DNA of 64,000 nt from Pseudomonas lundensis (lineage in GTDB: Bacteria > Pseudomonadota > Gammaproteobacteria > Pseudomonadales > Pseudomonadaceae). Shown here one piece after another: positions 46,168 to 58,565 of this stretch (position 1 is its first letter; each line of letters begins with the position of its first letter). The position numbers and the translations under genes are program-made. The notes below the pieces were generated by a model. It saw nothing but the letters and a program-made list of their open reading frames with translations, was not told the DNA's origin and made no database searches. Location: assembly GCF_002269125.1 (NCBI RefSeq), contig NZ_NQKI01000013.1:1-64000 (forward strand), given 5' to 3'.

Positions 46168-47595
46168 TCAGGCGATTTGTGCCGAGAGCTCGGCTTTTTT
46201 GAAGTCAGGGACACGAACGGTGCGCCACACGTTGTAAGCCATCAGCAACATCCCAGTAAGGAAGAATATTCCGCCCACCAGCCGCACCACGAAGCCCGGG
46301 TGGCTGGCTTGCAGCGACTCCACAAACGAGTAGGTCAAGGTGCCGTCATCGTTGATTGCCCGCCACATCAGCCCCTGGGTAATGCCGTTGACCCACATCG
46401 AGGCGATGTACAGCACGGTGCCGATGGTGGCCAGCCAGAAGTGCAGGTTGATCAGCGCCACGCTGTGCATCTGCTCGCGGCCGTAGAGTTTGGGGATCAT
46501 GTGGTAGACCGCGCCAAAGGTGATCATTGCCACCCAGCCCAAGGCCCCGGCGTGCACGTGGCCGATGGTCCAGTCAGTGTAGTGAGAGAGGGCGTTGACG
46601 GTCTTGATCGCCATCATCGGCCCCTCAAATGTCGACATGCCGTAGAACGCCAGTGACAGCACCAGAAAACGCAGGATCGGGTCGGTGCGCAATTTATGCC
46701 AGGCACCCGACAAGGTCATCATGCCGTTGATCATGCCGCCCCAGCTCGGAGCCAGCAGAATAATCGACATCGCCATGCCCAGCGATTGAGCCCAGTCCGG
46801 CAGGGCGGTGTAGTGCAAGTGGTGTGGGCCCGCCCAGATATAAAGCGTAATCAGTGCCCAGAAATGCACGATAGACAGGCGATAAGAGTAGATAGGGCGC
46901 CCGACCTGTTTCGGAACGAAGTAGTACATCATCCCGAGGAACCCGGTTGTCAGGAAGAAGCCTACGGCGTTATGTCCATACCACCACTGCACCATGGCGT
47001 CTGTGGCACCGGCATACACGGGGTAAGACTTGAACCAGTCCACGGGGATGGCCAGGTGGTTGACCACGTGCAGCATGGCGATCACCAGGATGAAGGCGCC
47101 AAAGAACCAGTTGCCGACATAAATATGTTTGGTTTTGCGCTGCACTACCGTGGTGAAAAACACGATGGCGTAAGCCACCCACACCACCGTCATCCACACC
47201 GCGCCGGTGAACTCGATCTCGGCATACTCCTTGGTCGTGGTGTAACCCAGCGGCAGGGTGACCAGCATGATCACGATCACCGACTGCCAGCCCCAAAACG
47301 TGAAGGCCGCGAGTTTGTCGGAGAACAGCCGTACCTGACAGGTGCGCTGCACGGCGTAGTAACTGGCGGCAAACTGCGCGCTGCCGGCAAAGCCGAAAAT
47401 CACCAGGCTGGTGTGCAGCGGTCGCAAGCGGCCGAAAGTGGTCCAGGGCAGGTCGAGGTTCATGGCGGGCCAGGCCAGTTGCGACGCGATCCACACGCCC
47501 ATGGCCATGCCGATGACGCCCCACACCACGGTCATGATGGTGAACTGGCGCACGACCTTATAGTTATAGGCCTGCCCGTTTAGTGCTGTGCTCAT
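46168..47595 (-). CDS. ccoN: orphan cbb3-type cytochrome oxidase catalytic subunit CcoN
   Basis: A 475-aa heme-copper oxidase subunit I of the cbb3 class with about twelve transmembrane helices. Heme and copper ligand histidines are visible in [34 protein letters not shown] and [12 protein letters not shown]. No ccoO or ccoP lies beside it, so it must assemble with subunits encoded elsewhere and give an isoform. The isoform number (N3 or N4 type) cannot be assigned safely. GGAAGA precedes the ATG by 9 bases; one five codons earlier is possible. Confidence 0.93.
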   Translation of the reverse strand: MSTALNGQAYNYKVVRQFTIMTVVWGVIGMAMGVWIASQLAWPAMNLDLPWTTFGRLRPLHTSLVIFGFAGSAQFAASYYAVQRTCQVRLFSDKLAAFTFWGWQSVIVIMLVTLPLGYTTTKEYAEIEFTGAVWMTVVWVAYAIVFFTTVVQRKTKHIYVGNWFFGAFILVIAMLHVVNHLAIPVDWFKSYPVYAGATDAMVQWWYGHNAVGFFLTTGFLGMMYYFVPKQVGRPIYSYRLSIVHFWALITLYIWAGPHHLHYTALPDWAQSLGMAMSIILLAPSWGGMINGMMTLSGAWHKLRTDPILRFLVLSLAFYGMSTFEGPMMAIKTVNALSHYTDWTIGHVHAGALGWVAMITFGAVYHMIPKLYGREQMHSVALINLHFWLATIGTVLYIASMWVNGITQGLMWRAINDDGTLTYSFVESLQASHPGFVVRLVGGIFFLTGMLLMAYNVWRTVRVPDFKKAELSAQIA

Positions 47596-47943
47596 GCTCA
47601 AGTCTTCCACGGTTCAAAGTCCTGCCAGACCCCGTGGTCTGGCGCAGGGTGAACTGTAGGAACCCGACGCAGAACAAAACAGATCCAGAAAAAGTTAAAT
47701 ATTACGGATCAGATTAAAAGGCGTTTTATTGGGCTTGAGTGCGCATCTGATCTGTTTTTTTGCACTTGGCGGTTTTTATCCTGCGTCTGCGCTGTATTGA
47801 CGCAGGCAAGGCCGTGGTCAGGTTTTTGGAGGCCTGATGACCGCTGTCATGCAAATACGTACGAATGAATGACGGTTTTGCGCGGGTTGGCTATACCTAA
47901 AACACCGTGCGCATGCGGTGGCGATTTCTACAGGAGTTTCACC
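47596..47943. other. divergent intergenic region, ccoN and DUF3313 gene
   Basis: No gene is supported in these 348 bases. An 8-base inverted repeat GATCAGAT/ATCTGATC (47707-47752) is followed on the plus strand by a run of T residues. A sequence CTATACCT at 47890-47897 resembles an RpoS-type -10 box for the DUF3313 gene. No complete Anr box was found. Confidence 0.45.
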
Positions 47944-48612
47944 ATGAAGTTCGGCTTAATGATCGGTACGTTGTGCCTTGCCTCAATCGGGCTGCTCGGT
48001 TGTTCAAGCAATGTGACCCAACCGGATGAGTACTCCGGTTTTTTGAAGGACTACAGTCGCCTCAAGCAAGCCAAATCGCCGTCGGGTGCGGACGTGATGC
48101 GTTGGGTTGATCCTCATTTGAAGGCGGGTCAGTACCGCAGCGTGTATATCGAGCCAAGCCAGTTCTACCCGGCCCCCAAGCCCAGTGCGAAGATCCCTCA
48201 AAGCACCCTCACGGCCATTACCCAGTATTACGATCAGGCACTCAAGCGTGAGCTGGGCAAGTCGTTGCCGCTGGCCAGCGCCCCAGGCCCGGGTGTGATT
48301 GTGGTACGTCCGGCGATTACCGCGGTCAGCAGCCAGACCCAAAGCCTTAAGCCTTACGAGTACATCCCGGTCGCGTTTGTCGCGGCAGCGGTGAGCACGG
48401 CCTCGGGTATTCGCGATCAAGAAACGGATCTGGCCACCGAGGCGGTCTTTATCGACGGCGGATCGCAAGCTGTGGTTGCACAGGTGGTGCGCAAAGGCAC
48501 CGGCAAGCCGCTGGAAAACGACAGCCAGGTGATGAAGGCCGACGACGTGAAAAACGTCATTGATGGTTGGGCAGACGACCTGCACCAATCGTATTTGAAG
48601 CTTAAAAAGTAA
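47944..48612 (+). CDS. DUF3313 lipoprotein
   Basis: A 222-aa lipoprotein with lipobox LLGC (Cys20) and a DUF3313 domain: FLKDYSRLK, WVDPHLKAGQYRSVYIEPSQFYP, a helix of YDQALKRELGKS, and VVRPAITAV. Members are outer-membrane or periplasmic proteins of unknown function. AGGAG lies 8 bases before the ATG; an open frame 25 codons further upstream lacks a signal peptide and is rejected. Confidence 0.85.
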   Translation: MKFGLMIGTLCLASIGLLGCSSNVTQPDEYSGFLKDYSRLKQAKSPSGADVMRWVDPHLKAGQYRSVYIEPSQFYPAPKPSAKIPQSTLTAITQYYDQALKRELGKSLPLASAPGPGVIVVRPAITAVSSQTQSLKPYEYIPVAFVAAAVSTASGIRDQETDLATEAVFIDGGSQAVVAQVVRKGTGKPLENDSQVMKADDVKNVIDGWADDLHQSYLKLKK

Positions 48613-48820
48613 CGTACCTTGTCCAGAACGTGCGGCCAGGCTGGTGCTGAACGATGCACCTGAACCTGGCCGGGCTGTTTTGTAGGCAATTATGCGCAGA
48701 CTATTAAGATTCGTCTTTTTGTGAAGTGCTGCATGACAATTTGCATGCAGGGCATAGGTCGAGAGTAGGTTTCGTGTTTAACTTCGGCCTCTCCAAAAAC
48801 CGTCAAGAAGGACATCGTTC

Positions 48821-49321
48821 ATGGCTCAAGTGACGCTTAAAGGCAATCCTGTTCAGGTTAACGGCGAGCAGCCAGCAGTAGGCTCCAAGGCACCGGCGTT
48901 TTCGCTGGTAGCGGGTAATTTGTCCGATGTAACGCTGGCAAGCTTTGCCGGCAAGCGCAAAGTGCTGAACATCTTCCCAAGCGTTGATACCCCGACCTGC
49001 GCGACCTCGGTGCGCACGTTCAACGCCAAGGCCAATGACATCGCTAACACGGTCGTGCTGTGCATCTCTGCCGACCTGCCCTTCGCGCAGGCGCGTTTCT
49101 GCGGCGCGGAAGGTCTGGAAAACGTTCAAAACCTGTCGACCCTGCGTGGCGCAGAGTTCATCCAGAACTACGGCGTGGCCATCGCTGACGGCCCGCTCAA
49201 AGGCCTGACGGCGCGTGCCGTTGTCGTGCTGGACGAAAACGACAACGTGCTGCACAGCGAGCTGGTTAAAGAAATCGCTGATGAGCCGAACTACGAAGCA
49301 GCCCTGGCTGTTCTGAAGTAA
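48821..49321 (+). CDS. tpx: thiol peroxidase Tpx
   Basis: A 166-aa atypical 2-Cys peroxiredoxin that reduces hydrogen peroxide and lipid hydroperoxides. The peroxidatic Cys60 lies in [11 protein letters not shown] and the resolving Cys94 in ARFCGAEG, the usual 34-residue spacing. AAGAAGGA precedes the ATG by about 10 bases. A strong intrinsic terminator makes it monocistronic. Confidence 0.95.
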   Translation: MAQVTLKGNPVQVNGEQPAVGSKAPAFSLVAGNLSDVTLASFAGKRKVLNIFPSVDTPTCATSVRTFNAKANDIANTVVLCISADLPFAQARFCGAEGLENVQNLSTLRGAEFIQNYGVAIADGPLKGLTARAVVVLDENDNVLHSELVKEIADEPNYEAALAVLK

Positions 49322-49338
49322 GTTCAAACCTGCACGGC

Positions 49339-49377
49339 AAAAAACGGCCTGGCACTCGCTGCCAGGCCGTTTTTTTT
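49339..49377 (+). terminator. intrinsic terminator of tpx
   Basis: A perfect 10-base stem CGGCCTGGCA/TGCCAGGCCG with loop CTCGC is flanked by A6 and T8, a textbook Rho-independent terminator that could work in both directions. Confidence 0.92.
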
Positions 49378-49535
49378 GCGTCCCGCCAGGTGCCGTCACT
49401 CCCTGCAAGCCGTTCAATACGCAGCAGTTAACCCGTCCAGACGTCCCGCTTACGTAAATACCCGGTAAAGAACCTTTTCTTAACGGTCCACACTGCTTAT
49501 CGTTCAGCCTTCCTGAATAGAAGCCCTCGCGCCCA

Positions 49536-50846
49536 ATGGTTGATCATTCCATGCAATCCACTGTTTCACACAAATCCCGTCGTTGGCTGGTTGGCCTTTT
49601 GCTCGTGTTAATCGTCATCGGTCTGTGCTGGTGGCTGTGGCCGACTTCGTCGAAAAAAGAACAGGCTGCCCAGCCTGAGGGCCGTACCAGTAAGTCGGGG
49701 ATGATGCGTCCGGGGTTTGGCGGTTCGACCCAACCTGTGCCGGTGCGGGTGTCTGACGTGAAGCGCGGGGATTTTCCGGTGTTCTACAAGGCGCTGGGCA
49801 CCGTGACAGCACTCAATACCATCAATGTGCGCAGCCGCGTGGCGGGGGAACTGGTCAAGGTTTACTTCAAGGAAGGCCAGATGGTTAAAGCCGGCGAGTT
49901 ACTGGCTGAAATCGATCCGCGCAGCTATCAAAACGCCTTGCTTCAGGCTGAAGGCACGCTGTTGCAGAACCAGGCCCAACTCAAGAATGCTCAGGTCGAT
50001 GTGCAGCGCTATCGCGGCCTGTATGCCGAAGACAGTATCGCCAAGCAGACGCTGGACACGGCCGAAGCGCTGGTCAGCCAATATCAGGGCACGGTGAAAA
50101 CCAATCAGGCAGCGGTCAACGATGCCAAGCTCAACCTCGAATTCACCAAGATCCGTGCCCCCATCAGCGGCCGCGTAGGCTTGCGTCAACTGGACGTCGG
50201 CAACCTGGTCGCGGCCAATGACACCACGGCCCTGGTGGTCATCACCCAGACCGAGCCCATCGTGATCAGTTTCACCTTGCCCGAGAACGATCTGGCGCTG
50301 GTGATTGCGCGCTATCGCTCGGGTGCCAAGCTGCCGGTTCAGGCGTGGGACCGCGGGGATCGCAAAGAGCTGGCAGTGGGCGTGTTGAGCAGCATCGATA
50401 ACCAGATTGATATCACCACCGGCACCTTGAAATTCAAGGCGCTGTTCGAAAACCGCGACCAGACGCTGTTCCCCAATCAGTTCGTGAACGTGCGCTTGCT
50501 GGCAGACACCTTGAAAGATGTGATCCTTGCCCCGTCGGCGGCTATCCAGTTCGGCACCAACGGCTCGTTCGTGTATGCGATGGACGGCGACAATAAGGTC
50601 AAGATTCGTAGCGTGAAAGTGGGCGCCACTGACGGTGATGTGACGGTGATCGAGGAGGGGCTTGAGCCCGGCGATCGCGTGGTGCTTGAGGGCACTGACC
50701 GCCTGCGCGATGGCGGGGCGGTAGAGGTGGTCAATGACAGCGCCGACGTACCCGCCACCCCGGCTTCGCACCTGCAAGGCGGTGCGGCGGCGGGTGACGC
50801 GGCAACGCCTGCTGCCGACGCTGCCAAGACCAAGGCCCACGAATGA
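49536..50846 (+). CDS. muxA: MuxA/MdtA-type RND efflux adaptor
   Basis: A 436-aa periplasmic adaptor. Its membrane anchor ([19 protein letters not shown], about 17-35) is followed by lipoyl, hairpin and barrel modules ([43 protein letters not shown]). An Ala-rich tail ends the protein. Together with the next three genes it has the layout muxA-muxB-muxC-opmB of Pseudomonas aeruginosa, an unusual system with two different pumps. The first ATG is used, and one five codons later is equally possible. Confidence 0.9.
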   Translation: MVDHSMQSTVSHKSRRWLVGLLLVLIVIGLCWWLWPTSSKKEQAAQPEGRTSKSGMMRPGFGGSTQPVPVRVSDVKRGDFPVFYKALGTVTALNTINVRSRVAGELVKVYFKEGQMVKAGELLAEIDPRSYQNALLQAEGTLLQNQAQLKNAQVDVQRYRGLYAEDSIAKQTLDTAEALVSQYQGTVKTNQAAVNDAKLNLEFTKIRAPISGRVGLRQLDVGNLVAANDTTALVVITQTEPIVISFTLPENDLALVIARYRSGAKLPVQAWDRGDRKELAVGVLSSIDNQIDITTGTLKFKALFENRDQTLFPNQFVNVRLLADTLKDVILAPSAAIQFGTNGSFVYAMDGDNKVKIRSVKVGATDGDVTVIEEGLEPGDRVVLEGTDRLRDGGAVEVVNDSADVPATPASHLQGGAAAGDAATPAADAAKTKAHE

Positions 50847-53800
50847 ATCTGTCGCGGCTGTTTATCCTGCGCCCGGTCGCAACCACGCTGTGCATGCTGG
50901 CCATCGTGTTGTCCGGGATCATCGCCTACCGCCTGTTGCCGGTATCGGCCTTGCCCCAGGTGGATTACCCGACCATCCGCGTCATGACGCTGTACCCCGG
51001 CGCCAGCCCGGATGTGATGACCAGTGCGGTGACGGCACCCCTGGAGCGTCAGTTCGGGCAGATGCCGGGGCTGACGCAAATGGCGTCCACCAGTTCTGGC
51101 GGCGCCTCGGTGCTGACGTTGCGGTTCAACCTCGACATCAACATGGACGTGGCCGAGCAGCAGGTGCAGGCCGCGATCAATGCCGCGAGCAACCTGTTGC
51201 CGAGCGATTTGCCAGCACCGCCGGTGTACAACAAGGTCAACCCGGCCGACACGCCGGTACTGACCTTGGCCATTACATCCAAAACCATGCTCTTGCCCAA
51301 GCTCAATGACCTGGTCGATACGCGCATGGCGCAAAAGATCGCCCAGATCAGCGGTGTGGGCATGGTCAGCATTGCGGGCGGTCAGCGTCAGGCAGTACGG
51401 ATCAAGGTCAACCCCGAGGCGCTGGCGGCCAATGGCCTGAATCTGGCGGACGTGCGTTCGCTGATCGGTGCCTCCAACGTCAACCAACCCAAAGGCAACT
51501 TTGACGGCCCGACCCGTGTATCGATGCTGGATGCCAACGACCAGCTCAAAACACCGCAGGAGTATGCCGAGCTGATCCTCGCCTACAACAATGGCGCGCC
51601 TTTGCGACTCAAGGACGTGGCCGAGATTGTCGATGGTGCCGAAAACGAGCGCCTTGCGGCCTGGGCCAACGAGAACCAGGCGGTCCTGCTCAATATCCAG
51701 CGTCAGCCGGGCGCCAACGTCATTGAAGTGGTCGATCGCATCAAGGCCTTACTGCCCAGCATTACCGACAACTTGCCTGCGGGTATTGATGTCACGGTGT
51801 TGACCGACCGCACGCAAACCATTCGCGCTTCGGTGCGCGACGTGCAGCACGAACTGCTGATCGCCATTGCCCTGGTGGTGATGGTGACGTTCCTGTTTCT
51901 GCGGCGTGCCAGCGCCACCCTCATTCCGTCGATTGCCGTGCCGCTGTCATTGATCGGCACCTTTGGGGTGATGTACCTGGCGGGGTTTTCCATCAACAAC
52001 CTGACCTTGATGGCACTCACCATTGCCACCGGGTTCGTGGTGGACGATGCCATCGTCATGCTGGAAAACATCTCGCGTTACATCGAGGAAGGCGACAGCC
52101 CGATGCAGGCGGCGCTCAAGGGCGCCAAACAGATTGGCTTTACCCTGATTTCCCTGACGCTGTCGCTGATTGCCGTGTTGATTCCGTTGCTGTTCATGGC
52201 GGACGTGGTCGGGCGTCTGTTTCGCGAGTTCGCCATTACCCTGGCGGTGGCGATCCTGATCTCGCTGGTGGTGTCGTTGACCCTCACGCCGATGATGTGC
52301 GCCCGTTTGCTCAAACCTGAACCCAAGGAAGAAGAGCAGGGCCGTTTCTACCGGGCCAGCGGCGCCACGATTGACTGGATGATTGCGCAATACGGCCGCA
52401 TGTTGCAGTGGGTGCTCAAACACCAGCCGCTGACGTTACTGGTGGCCATCGGCACGCTGGCCCTGACCGTGTTCCTGTACCTGATCGTGCCCAAGGGCTT
52501 CTTCCCGGTGCAGGACACCGGGGTGATTCAGGGTATTTCCGAAGCGCCGCAGTCCATTTCGTTCAGCGCCATGAGCCAGCGTCAGCAGGCGTTGGGCGCC
52601 ATCATCCTGCAGGACCCGGACGTAGAAAGCCTGTCGTCGTACATCGGTGTTGACGGCGATAACGCCACGCTGAACAGCGGCCGCATGCTGATCAACCTCA
52701 AGCCCCACAGCGAACGCAGCGACAGCGCCTCGGACGTGATTGCGCGCTTGCAGCCGCAGATCGACAAACTGGCGGGCATCCGGTTGTTCATGCAACCGGT
52801 GCAGGACTTGACCATTGAAGACCGGGTAAGCCGTACCCAGTATCAATTCAGCCTGTCATCCCCGGATGCCGAGTTGCTGAGCACCTGGAGCCAAAAGCTG
52901 GTTACCGCGCTGTCCAACCAGCCCCAATTGACCGACGTTGCCAGCGACCTGCAAGACAAAGGTTTGCAGGTGTACCTGGTGATTGACCGTGATGCCGCCT
53001 CGCGGCTCGGGGTGACGGTGGCCAACATTACTGATGCGCTGTATGACGCATTTGGCCAGCGGCAGATTTCCACCATCTACACCCAGGCCAGCCAATACCG
53101 TGTGGTCTTGCAAGCGCAGGACGGCGAGAAAATCGGCCCGCAGGCGTTGGACCAGATCCATGTCAAAACCACTGACGGCGGGCAAGTTCGCCTGTCGAGC
53201 CTGGCTAAAGTCGAAGAGCGTCAGGCGCAACTCGCGGTCTCGCATATCGGCCAGTTTCCGTCCGTTATGGTCTCCTTCAACCTTGCTCCCGGCGTGGCAC
53301 TGGGGGAGGCGGTTGAGCTGATTGATCAGGTGCAGAAAGACATCGGCATGCCGGTGGGCGTCCAGACCCAGTTCCAGGGCGCAGCGCAAGCGTTTCAGGC
53401 CTCGTTGTCGAGCACCTTGCTGCTGATTTTGGCGGCGGTGGTGACCATGTACATCGTGCTGGGTGTGCTCTACGAGAGTTACATTCACCCGATTACCATT
53501 CTGTCGACCTTGCCGTCGGCGGCGGTCGGCGCTTTGCTAGCGTTGATCCTCAGTGGCAATGACTTGGGAATGATCGCCATCATCGGCATCATCTTGCTGA
53601 TCGGCATTGTGAAGAAAAACGCGATCATGATGATCGACTTTGCCCTCGACGCAGAGCGTAATCAGGGCATGGCCCCGGAGCAGGCGATTTATCAGGCGGC
53701 CTTGCTGCGTTTCAGGCCGATCCTGATGACCACGCTGGCGGCCCTTTTCGGTGCTGTGCCGTTGATGCTGGCCACTGGCTCGGGTGCGGAATTGCGCCAG

Positions 53801-53944
53801 CCATTGGGCCTGGTGATGGTCGGCGGTTTGTTGGTGAGTCAGGTATTGACACTGTTCACCACGCCGGTGATTTACCTGTACTTCGACCGTCTGGGCCGCC
53901 GCTGGCGCGGTGACGCGGCCGAACCTGAGCAGGCGCCGCTATGA
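50843..53944 (+). CDS. muxB: RND efflux pump subunit MuxB
   Basis: A 1033-aa RND permease of the MdtB/MuxB type. N-terminal [17 protein letters not shown] and the proton-relay segment [20 protein letters not shown] are present, and [15 protein letters not shown] marks the second half. The ATG overlaps muxA by four bases (ATGA). It works as a hetero-trimer with MuxC in the related systems. Known substrates in P. aeruginosa include aztreonam, macrolides and novobiocin; those of this strain are unknown. Confidence 0.93.
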   Translation: MNLSRLFILRPVATTLCMLAIVLSGIIAYRLLPVSALPQVDYPTIRVMTLYPGASPDVMTSAVTAPLERQFGQMPGLTQMASTSSGGASVLTLRFNLDINMDVAEQQVQAAINAASNLLPSDLPAPPVYNKVNPADTPVLTLAITSKTMLLPKLNDLVDTRMAQKIAQISGVGMVSIAGGQRQAVRIKVNPEALAANGLNLADVRSLIGASNVNQPKGNFDGPTRVSMLDANDQLKTPQEYAELILAYNNGAPLRLKDVAEIVDGAENERLAAWANENQAVLLNIQRQPGANVIEVVDRIKALLPSITDNLPAGIDVTVLTDRTQTIRASVRDVQHELLIAIALVVMVTFLFLRRASATLIPSIAVPLSLIGTFGVMYLAGFSINNLTLMALTIATGFVVDDAIVMLENISRYIEEGDSPMQAALKGAKQIGFTLISLTLSLIAVLIPLLFMADVVGRLFREFAITLAVAILISLVVSLTLTPMMCARLLKPEPKEEEQGRFYRASGATIDWMIAQYGRMLQWVLKHQPLTLLVAIGTLALTVFLYLIVPKGFFPVQDTGVIQGISEAPQSISFSAMSQRQQALGAIILQDPDVESLSSYIGVDGDNATLNSGRMLINLKPHSERSDSASDVIARLQPQIDKLAGIRLFMQPVQDLTIEDRVSRTQYQFSLSSPDAELLSTWSQKLVTALSNQPQLTDVASDLQDKGLQVYLVIDRDAASRLGVTVANITDALYDAFGQRQISTIYTQASQYRVVLQAQDGEKIGPQALDQIHVKTTDGGQVRLSSLAKVEERQAQLAVSHIGQFPSVMVSFNLAPGVALGEAVELIDQVQKDIGMPVGVQTQFQGAAQAFQASLSSTLLLILAAVVTMYIVLGVLYESYIHPITILSTLPSAAVGALLALILSGNDLGMIAIIGIILLIGIVKKNAIMMIDFALDAERNQGMAPEQAIYQAALLRFRPILMTTLAALFGAVPLMLATGSGAELRQPLGLVMVGGLLVSQVLTLFTTPVIYLYFDRLGRRWRGDAAEPEQAPL

Positions 53945-56900
53945 ATTTGTCCGGCCCTTTCATCCGGCGGCCCGTCGCCACCATGCTGCTGAGTCTCGCC
54001 ATCATGTTGCTGGGCGGGGTGAGTTTCGGGTTGTTGCCGGTTTCGCCACTGCCACAGATAGACTTCCCGGTGATTGTGGTGTCGGCCAGCTTGCCGGGTG
54101 CAAGCCCCGAGGTCATGGCATCCACGGTGGCCACGCCGCTGGAGCGTTCTTTCGGCGCGATTGCCGGGGTTAACACCATGAGCAGCCGTTCGAGTCAGGG
54201 CTCGACACGGGTGATTCTGCAATTTGATCAGGACCGCGATATCAATGGCGCCGCCCGTGAAGTGCAAGCAGCGATCAACGCGTCACGCAACTTGTTACCC
54301 AGCGGCATGCGCAGTATGCCGACCTACAAAAAGGTCAACCCGTCGCAAGCCCCGATCATGGTGCTCTCGCTGACCTCGGATGTGCTGTCCAAGGGCGAGC
54401 TGTACGACCTGGCCTCAACCATCTTGTCGCAAAGCTTGTCGCAAGTTCCGGGGGTGGGCGAAGTGCAGATCGGCGGCAGTTCGCTGCCCGCCGTGCGTAT
54501 CGAGCTGGAGCCGCAGTTGCTCAACCAGTACGGCGTGTCGCTGGACGAGGTGCGCAACACCATTGCCAACGCTAACGTGCGACGCCCCAAGGGCGCGGTG
54601 TCCGATGGTGAACGCAATTGGCAGATTCAGGCCAACGATCAACTGGAAAAGGCCAAGGATTACGAGCCGCTGATCATCCGCTATCAGGATGGCGCAGCGC
54701 TGCGCCTGAGCCATGTGGCCAAGGTTCAGGACAGTGTGGAAGACCGCTACAACAGTGGTTTCTTCAACAATGACGCGGCCGTGTTGCTGGTGGTCAATCG
54801 GCAAGCGGGCGCCAACATCATCGAGACCGTAAACGCGATCAAGGCCCAGTTGCCTGCGCTGCAAGCGGTGTTGCCGGCCAGCGTGAAGCTGAACCTGGCC
54901 ATGGACCGCTCCCCGGTGATCAAGGCCACCTTGCATGAGGCGGAAATGACCTTGCTGATCGCCGTGGCGCTGGTGATTGTGGTGGTGTTTCTGTTTCTCG
55001 GCAATTTCCGCGCGTCACTGATTCCTACACTGGCTGTACCGGTTTCGCTGGTTGGCACCTTTGCCATCATGTACCTCTACGGGTTTTCGCTGAACAACCT
55101 GTCGCTGATGGCGCTGATTCTGGCCACCGGGTTGGTGGTGGACGATGCGATTGTGGTGCTGGAGAACATCTCGCGCCACATCGATGCCGGGATCGCGCCC
55201 ATGAAGGCTGCGTACCTGGGAGCGAAGGAAGTCGGGTTCACATTGTTGTCGATGAACGTGTCGCTGGTGGCGGTGTTCCTGTCGATCCTGTTCATGGGCG
55301 GCATCATTGAAAGCCTGTTTCGCGAGTTTTCCATCACCCTGGCGGCCTCGATCGTGGTGTCGCTGGTGGTGTCGCTCACCCTGACCCCGATGCTCTGTGC
55401 CCGCTGGCTCAAGCCCCATGTGCCGGGCACTGAAAATGCCATGCAGCGCTGGAGCAACAGGCTCAACGAGCGCATGGTCAGCGGCTATGCCCGCAGTCTG
55501 GACTGGGTGCTGCGGCACAAGCGGCTGACGCTGTTCAGTTTGCTGGTCACCATTGGGGTGAACGTGGCGCTGTACGTGGTCGTGCCCAAAACCTTCATGC
55601 CGCAGCAGGACACCGGGCAGTTGATCGGATTCGTACGCGGGGATGACGGTCTGTCGTTCAGCGTGATGCAGCCAAAAATGGAGACCTTCCGCAAAGCCGT
55701 GCTGGCTGACCCGGCGGTTGAAAGCGTCGCGGGCTTTATCGGCGGCAACGGCGGCACCAACAACGCAATCATGATCGTGCGCCTCAAGCCGATTTCGGAG
55801 CGCAAGATTTCGGCGCAAAAGGTCATTGAGCGTCTGCGCGAAACCCTGCCTAAAGTCCCGGGTGGGCGCCTGATGTTAATGGCGGATCAGGATTTGCAGT
55901 TTGGTGGCGGTCGCGAGCAAACCAGTTCGCAGTATTCGTACATCTTGCAAAGTGGCGACCTCAGTGAGCTGCGCACCTGGTACCCGAAAGTGGTTGAAGC
56001 CCTCAAGGCGCTGCCCGAACTGACTGCGATTGATGCCCGCGAAGGTCGCGGTGCGCAGCAAGTTACCCTGGTCGTCGACCGCGATCAGGCCAAGCGCCTC
56101 GGGGTGGACATGAACATGGTCACGGCCGTGCTCAATAACGCCTACAGCCAGCGTCAAATATCGACCATCTATGACAGCCTGAACCAATACCGGGTGGTCA
56201 TGGAGGTCAATCCCAAATACGCCCGGGACCCGCAAACCCTGAATCAGGTGCAGGTCATCACGGCGGACGGGCAGCGCATTCCGCTGTCCACCATCGCTCA
56301 TTATGAAAACAGCCTGCAAGACGACCGGGTGGAACACGAAGGGCAGTTTGCCTCTGAAACCATAGCCTTCGATCTGGCCAACGGCGTGTCGCTGGAACAG
56401 GGCACGGCGGCCATCGAGCGGGCCATTGCCAAACTCGGTTTACCCGAAGACGTGATTGCCAAAATGGCCGGCACCGGCGATGCCTTCGCCGCCACGCAGA
56501 AGAGTCAGCCCTTCATGATTCTCGGCGCGTTGGTGGCGGTGTATCTGGTGCTGGGGATTTTGTACGAAAGCTACATTCACCCGCTGACCATTCTGTCGAC
56601 GTTGCCCTCGGCCGGGGTGGGTGCGCTGTTGAGCATCTACATCACCGGCGGGGAATTCAGCCTGATATCGCTGTTGGGGCTGTTCTTGTTGATCGGCGTG
56701 GTCAAGAAAAACGCCATCCTGATGATCGACCTGGCGTTACAACTGGAGCGCCATTCGGGCATGAACCCGCAGGAGTCGATCCGCAGTGCGTGCCTGCAAC
56801 GCTTGCGGCCGATTTTGATGACCACGCTTGCCGCGTTGCTGGGCGCCTTGCCGCTGATGCTCAGCCATGCAGAAGGCGCTGAAATGCGGCAGCCGCTGGG

Positions 56901-57048
56901 CCTGACCATTATCGGCGGCCTGATTTTCAGCCAGATTTTGACCCTTTACACCACTCCGGTGGTTTACCTCTATCTCGACCGTGCACGCCGTCGCTTCAAT
57001 CAATGGCGCGGCGTGCGCACTGATGCAGCCCTGGAAACTCCGCTATGA
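53941..57048 (+). CDS. muxC: RND efflux pump subunit MuxC
   Basis: A 1035-aa RND permease of the MdtC/MuxC type, second pump of the operon. [21 protein letters not shown] is the proton-relay segment, and [17 protein letters not shown] lies in the second half. It starts inside the muxB stop (four-base overlap) and ends with the same overlap to opmB, so the four proteins are translationally coupled. Confidence 0.93.
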   Translation: MNLSGPFIRRPVATMLLSLAIMLLGGVSFGLLPVSPLPQIDFPVIVVSASLPGASPEVMASTVATPLERSFGAIAGVNTMSSRSSQGSTRVILQFDQDRDINGAAREVQAAINASRNLLPSGMRSMPTYKKVNPSQAPIMVLSLTSDVLSKGELYDLASTILSQSLSQVPGVGEVQIGGSSLPAVRIELEPQLLNQYGVSLDEVRNTIANANVRRPKGAVSDGERNWQIQANDQLEKAKDYEPLIIRYQDGAALRLSHVAKVQDSVEDRYNSGFFNNDAAVLLVVNRQAGANIIETVNAIKAQLPALQAVLPASVKLNLAMDRSPVIKATLHEAEMTLLIAVALVIVVVFLFLGNFRASLIPTLAVPVSLVGTFAIMYLYGFSLNNLSLMALILATGLVVDDAIVVLENISRHIDAGIAPMKAAYLGAKEVGFTLLSMNVSLVAVFLSILFMGGIIESLFREFSITLAASIVVSLVVSLTLTPMLCARWLKPHVPGTENAMQRWSNRLNERMVSGYARSLDWVLRHKRLTLFSLLVTIGVNVALYVVVPKTFMPQQDTGQLIGFVRGDDGLSFSVMQPKMETFRKAVLADPAVESVAGFIGGNGGTNNAIMIVRLKPISERKISAQKVIERLRETLPKVPGGRLMLMADQDLQFGGGREQTSSQYSYILQSGDLSELRTWYPKVVEALKALPELTAIDAREGRGAQQVTLVVDRDQAKRLGVDMNMVTAVLNNAYSQRQISTIYDSLNQYRVVMEVNPKYARDPQTLNQVQVITADGQRIPLSTIAHYENSLQDDRVEHEGQFASETIAFDLANGVSLEQGTAAIERAIAKLGLPEDVIAKMAGTGDAFAATQKSQPFMILGALVAVYLVLGILYESYIHPLTILSTLPSAGVGALLSIYITGGEFSLISLLGLFLLIGVVKKNAILMIDLALQLERHSGMNPQESIRSACLQRLRPILMTTLAALLGALPLMLSHAEGAEMRQPLGLTIIGGLIFSQILTLYTTPVVYLYLDRARRRFNQWRGVRTDAALETPL

Positions 57049-58553
57049 CGTCTCGTTTGCTTACCCTCGCTCCGGCCCTGTCGCCACAACGTTGGGCGCT
57101 GGCCCGTGGCTCGCGCCTGCTGGGGCTGGTGTTGTCCGGGCTGTTGCTCAGTGCCTGTGCCATAGGCCCGGACTATCAGCGACCCGAAGCGGCCACACCC
57201 GTGACCTTTAAGGAAGCCGCGGGCTGGCGCCAGGCCAATCCCAGTGACGCATTGGAGAGGGGCGCTTGGTGGGAGTTATACGGCGATCCGCAGCTTAACG
57301 CGCTGGTGGAAACCCTGAACCGTTCCAACCAGAGCGTGGCGCAGTCCGAAGCGCAGTTCCGTCAGGCTCAAGCCCTGGTGCGCAGCGCGCGTGGTGCGTT
57401 CTTTCCCAGCGCCGACCTGAGTGTGGGCAAGACCCGTTCGAGCCAGGGAACCGGCAGTTCCAATTCCAGCCTGACCAGTTCCAGCAGCGGCATCCGCGAC
57501 ACCCTCAACGCGCAAGTCGGCGTGAGCTGGGAGGCTGACGTGTGGGGCAAACTGCGCCGCGGGCTGGAGGCCAACCAGGCCAGCGCCGAAGCCAGCCTGG
57601 CCGACCTGGCCGCCATGCGCCTGAGCCAACAGTCGGAACTGGTGCAGAACTACCTGCAATTGCGGGTAATCGACGAGCAAAAGCGTCTGCTTGAAGCCAC
57701 GGTGCAGGCCTATGAGCGCTCACTGAAAATGAGCGAAAACCAATACCGGGCCGGGATCTCCGGGAAAGATGCGGTGGCGCAGGCGCAAACCCAGTTGCGC
57801 AATACCCAGGCCAACCTGATCGACCTGATCTGGCAACGGGCGCAGTTTGAAAACGCAATCGCTGTGCTGACCGGCCAACCGCCAGCCGGTTTCAAACTGG
57901 CTGAAATACAGAACGTGCCGGACTTGCCGCGCATTCCGCTGAGTCTGCCTTCGCAATTACTGGAGCGACGCCCTGACATCGCGTCGGCCGAGCGGGCGAT
58001 CATCGCCGCCAACGCCAATATCGGAGTAGCCAAGGCTGCGTATTACCCGGATTTCAGCCTGAGCCTGCAAGGTGGGTACAGCAGCAGCACCTACGAAGAC
58101 TGGATCAGCGTGCCCAACCGCTTCTGGTCGGTGGGGCCGAAAATTTCGTTGCCGTTATTCGATGGCGGCCAGCGATCCGCCGAGGTGGATCGCAATGAAG
58201 CGGTGTACGACCAGACGGTCGCCAAATACCGCCAGACCGTACTCGATGGTTTTCGCGAAGTGGAAAACTATCTGGTGCAACTAAAAGTGCTGGAGGACGA
58301 GGCGGTGGTGCAACGTCAGGCACTGGAGTCGGCCCGCGAGTCGTTGCGTTTGACCCGCAATCAGTACAAGGCCGGACTGATTGCCTATCTGGATGTGGTG
58401 GTGGTTCAGGCCACGGCCCTGAATGCGGAGCGCACCATGCTCACGCTGGAGCAGAATCGGTTGCTCGCCAGTGTGAAACTGATTGCCGCGCTGGGCGGTG
58501 GCTGGGACGGCAATACCGATCTGAGCGCCCGTGAAAAAGCTGACAGGCCGTAA
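57045..58553 (+). CDS. opmB: outer-membrane efflux lipoprotein OpmB
   Basis: A 502-aa NodT-type TolC homologue with a long N-terminus and lipobox LLSAC (Cys38 by my count). The mature start CAIGPDYQRPEAATPVTFKE is typical of OprM-like channels, as are LLERRPDIASAERAI and IGVAKAAYYPDFSLSL. It ends the mux operon and is convergent, with a 12-base gap, with the cyclase gene. Confidence 0.92.
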   Translation: MTSRLLTLAPALSPQRWALARGSRLLGLVLSGLLLSACAIGPDYQRPEAATPVTFKEAAGWRQANPSDALERGAWWELYGDPQLNALVETLNRSNQSVAQSEAQFRQAQALVRSARGAFFPSADLSVGKTRSSQGTGSSNSSLTSSSSGIRDTLNAQVGVSWEADVWGKLRRGLEANQASAEASLADLAAMRLSQQSELVQNYLQLRVIDEQKRLLEATVQAYERSLKMSENQYRAGISGKDAVAQAQTQLRNTQANLIDLIWQRAQFENAIAVLTGQPPAGFKLAEIQNVPDLPRIPLSLPSQLLERRPDIASAERAIIAANANIGVAKAAYYPDFSLSLQGGYSSSTYEDWISVPNRFWSVGPKISLPLFDGGQRSAEVDRNEAVYDQTVAKYRQTVLDGFREVENYLVQLKVLEDEAVVQRQALESARESLRLTRNQYKAGLIAYLDVVVVQATALNAERTMLTLEQNRLLASVKLIAALGGGWDGNTDLSAREKADRP

Positions 58554-58565
58554 CGCCATTGGCTG

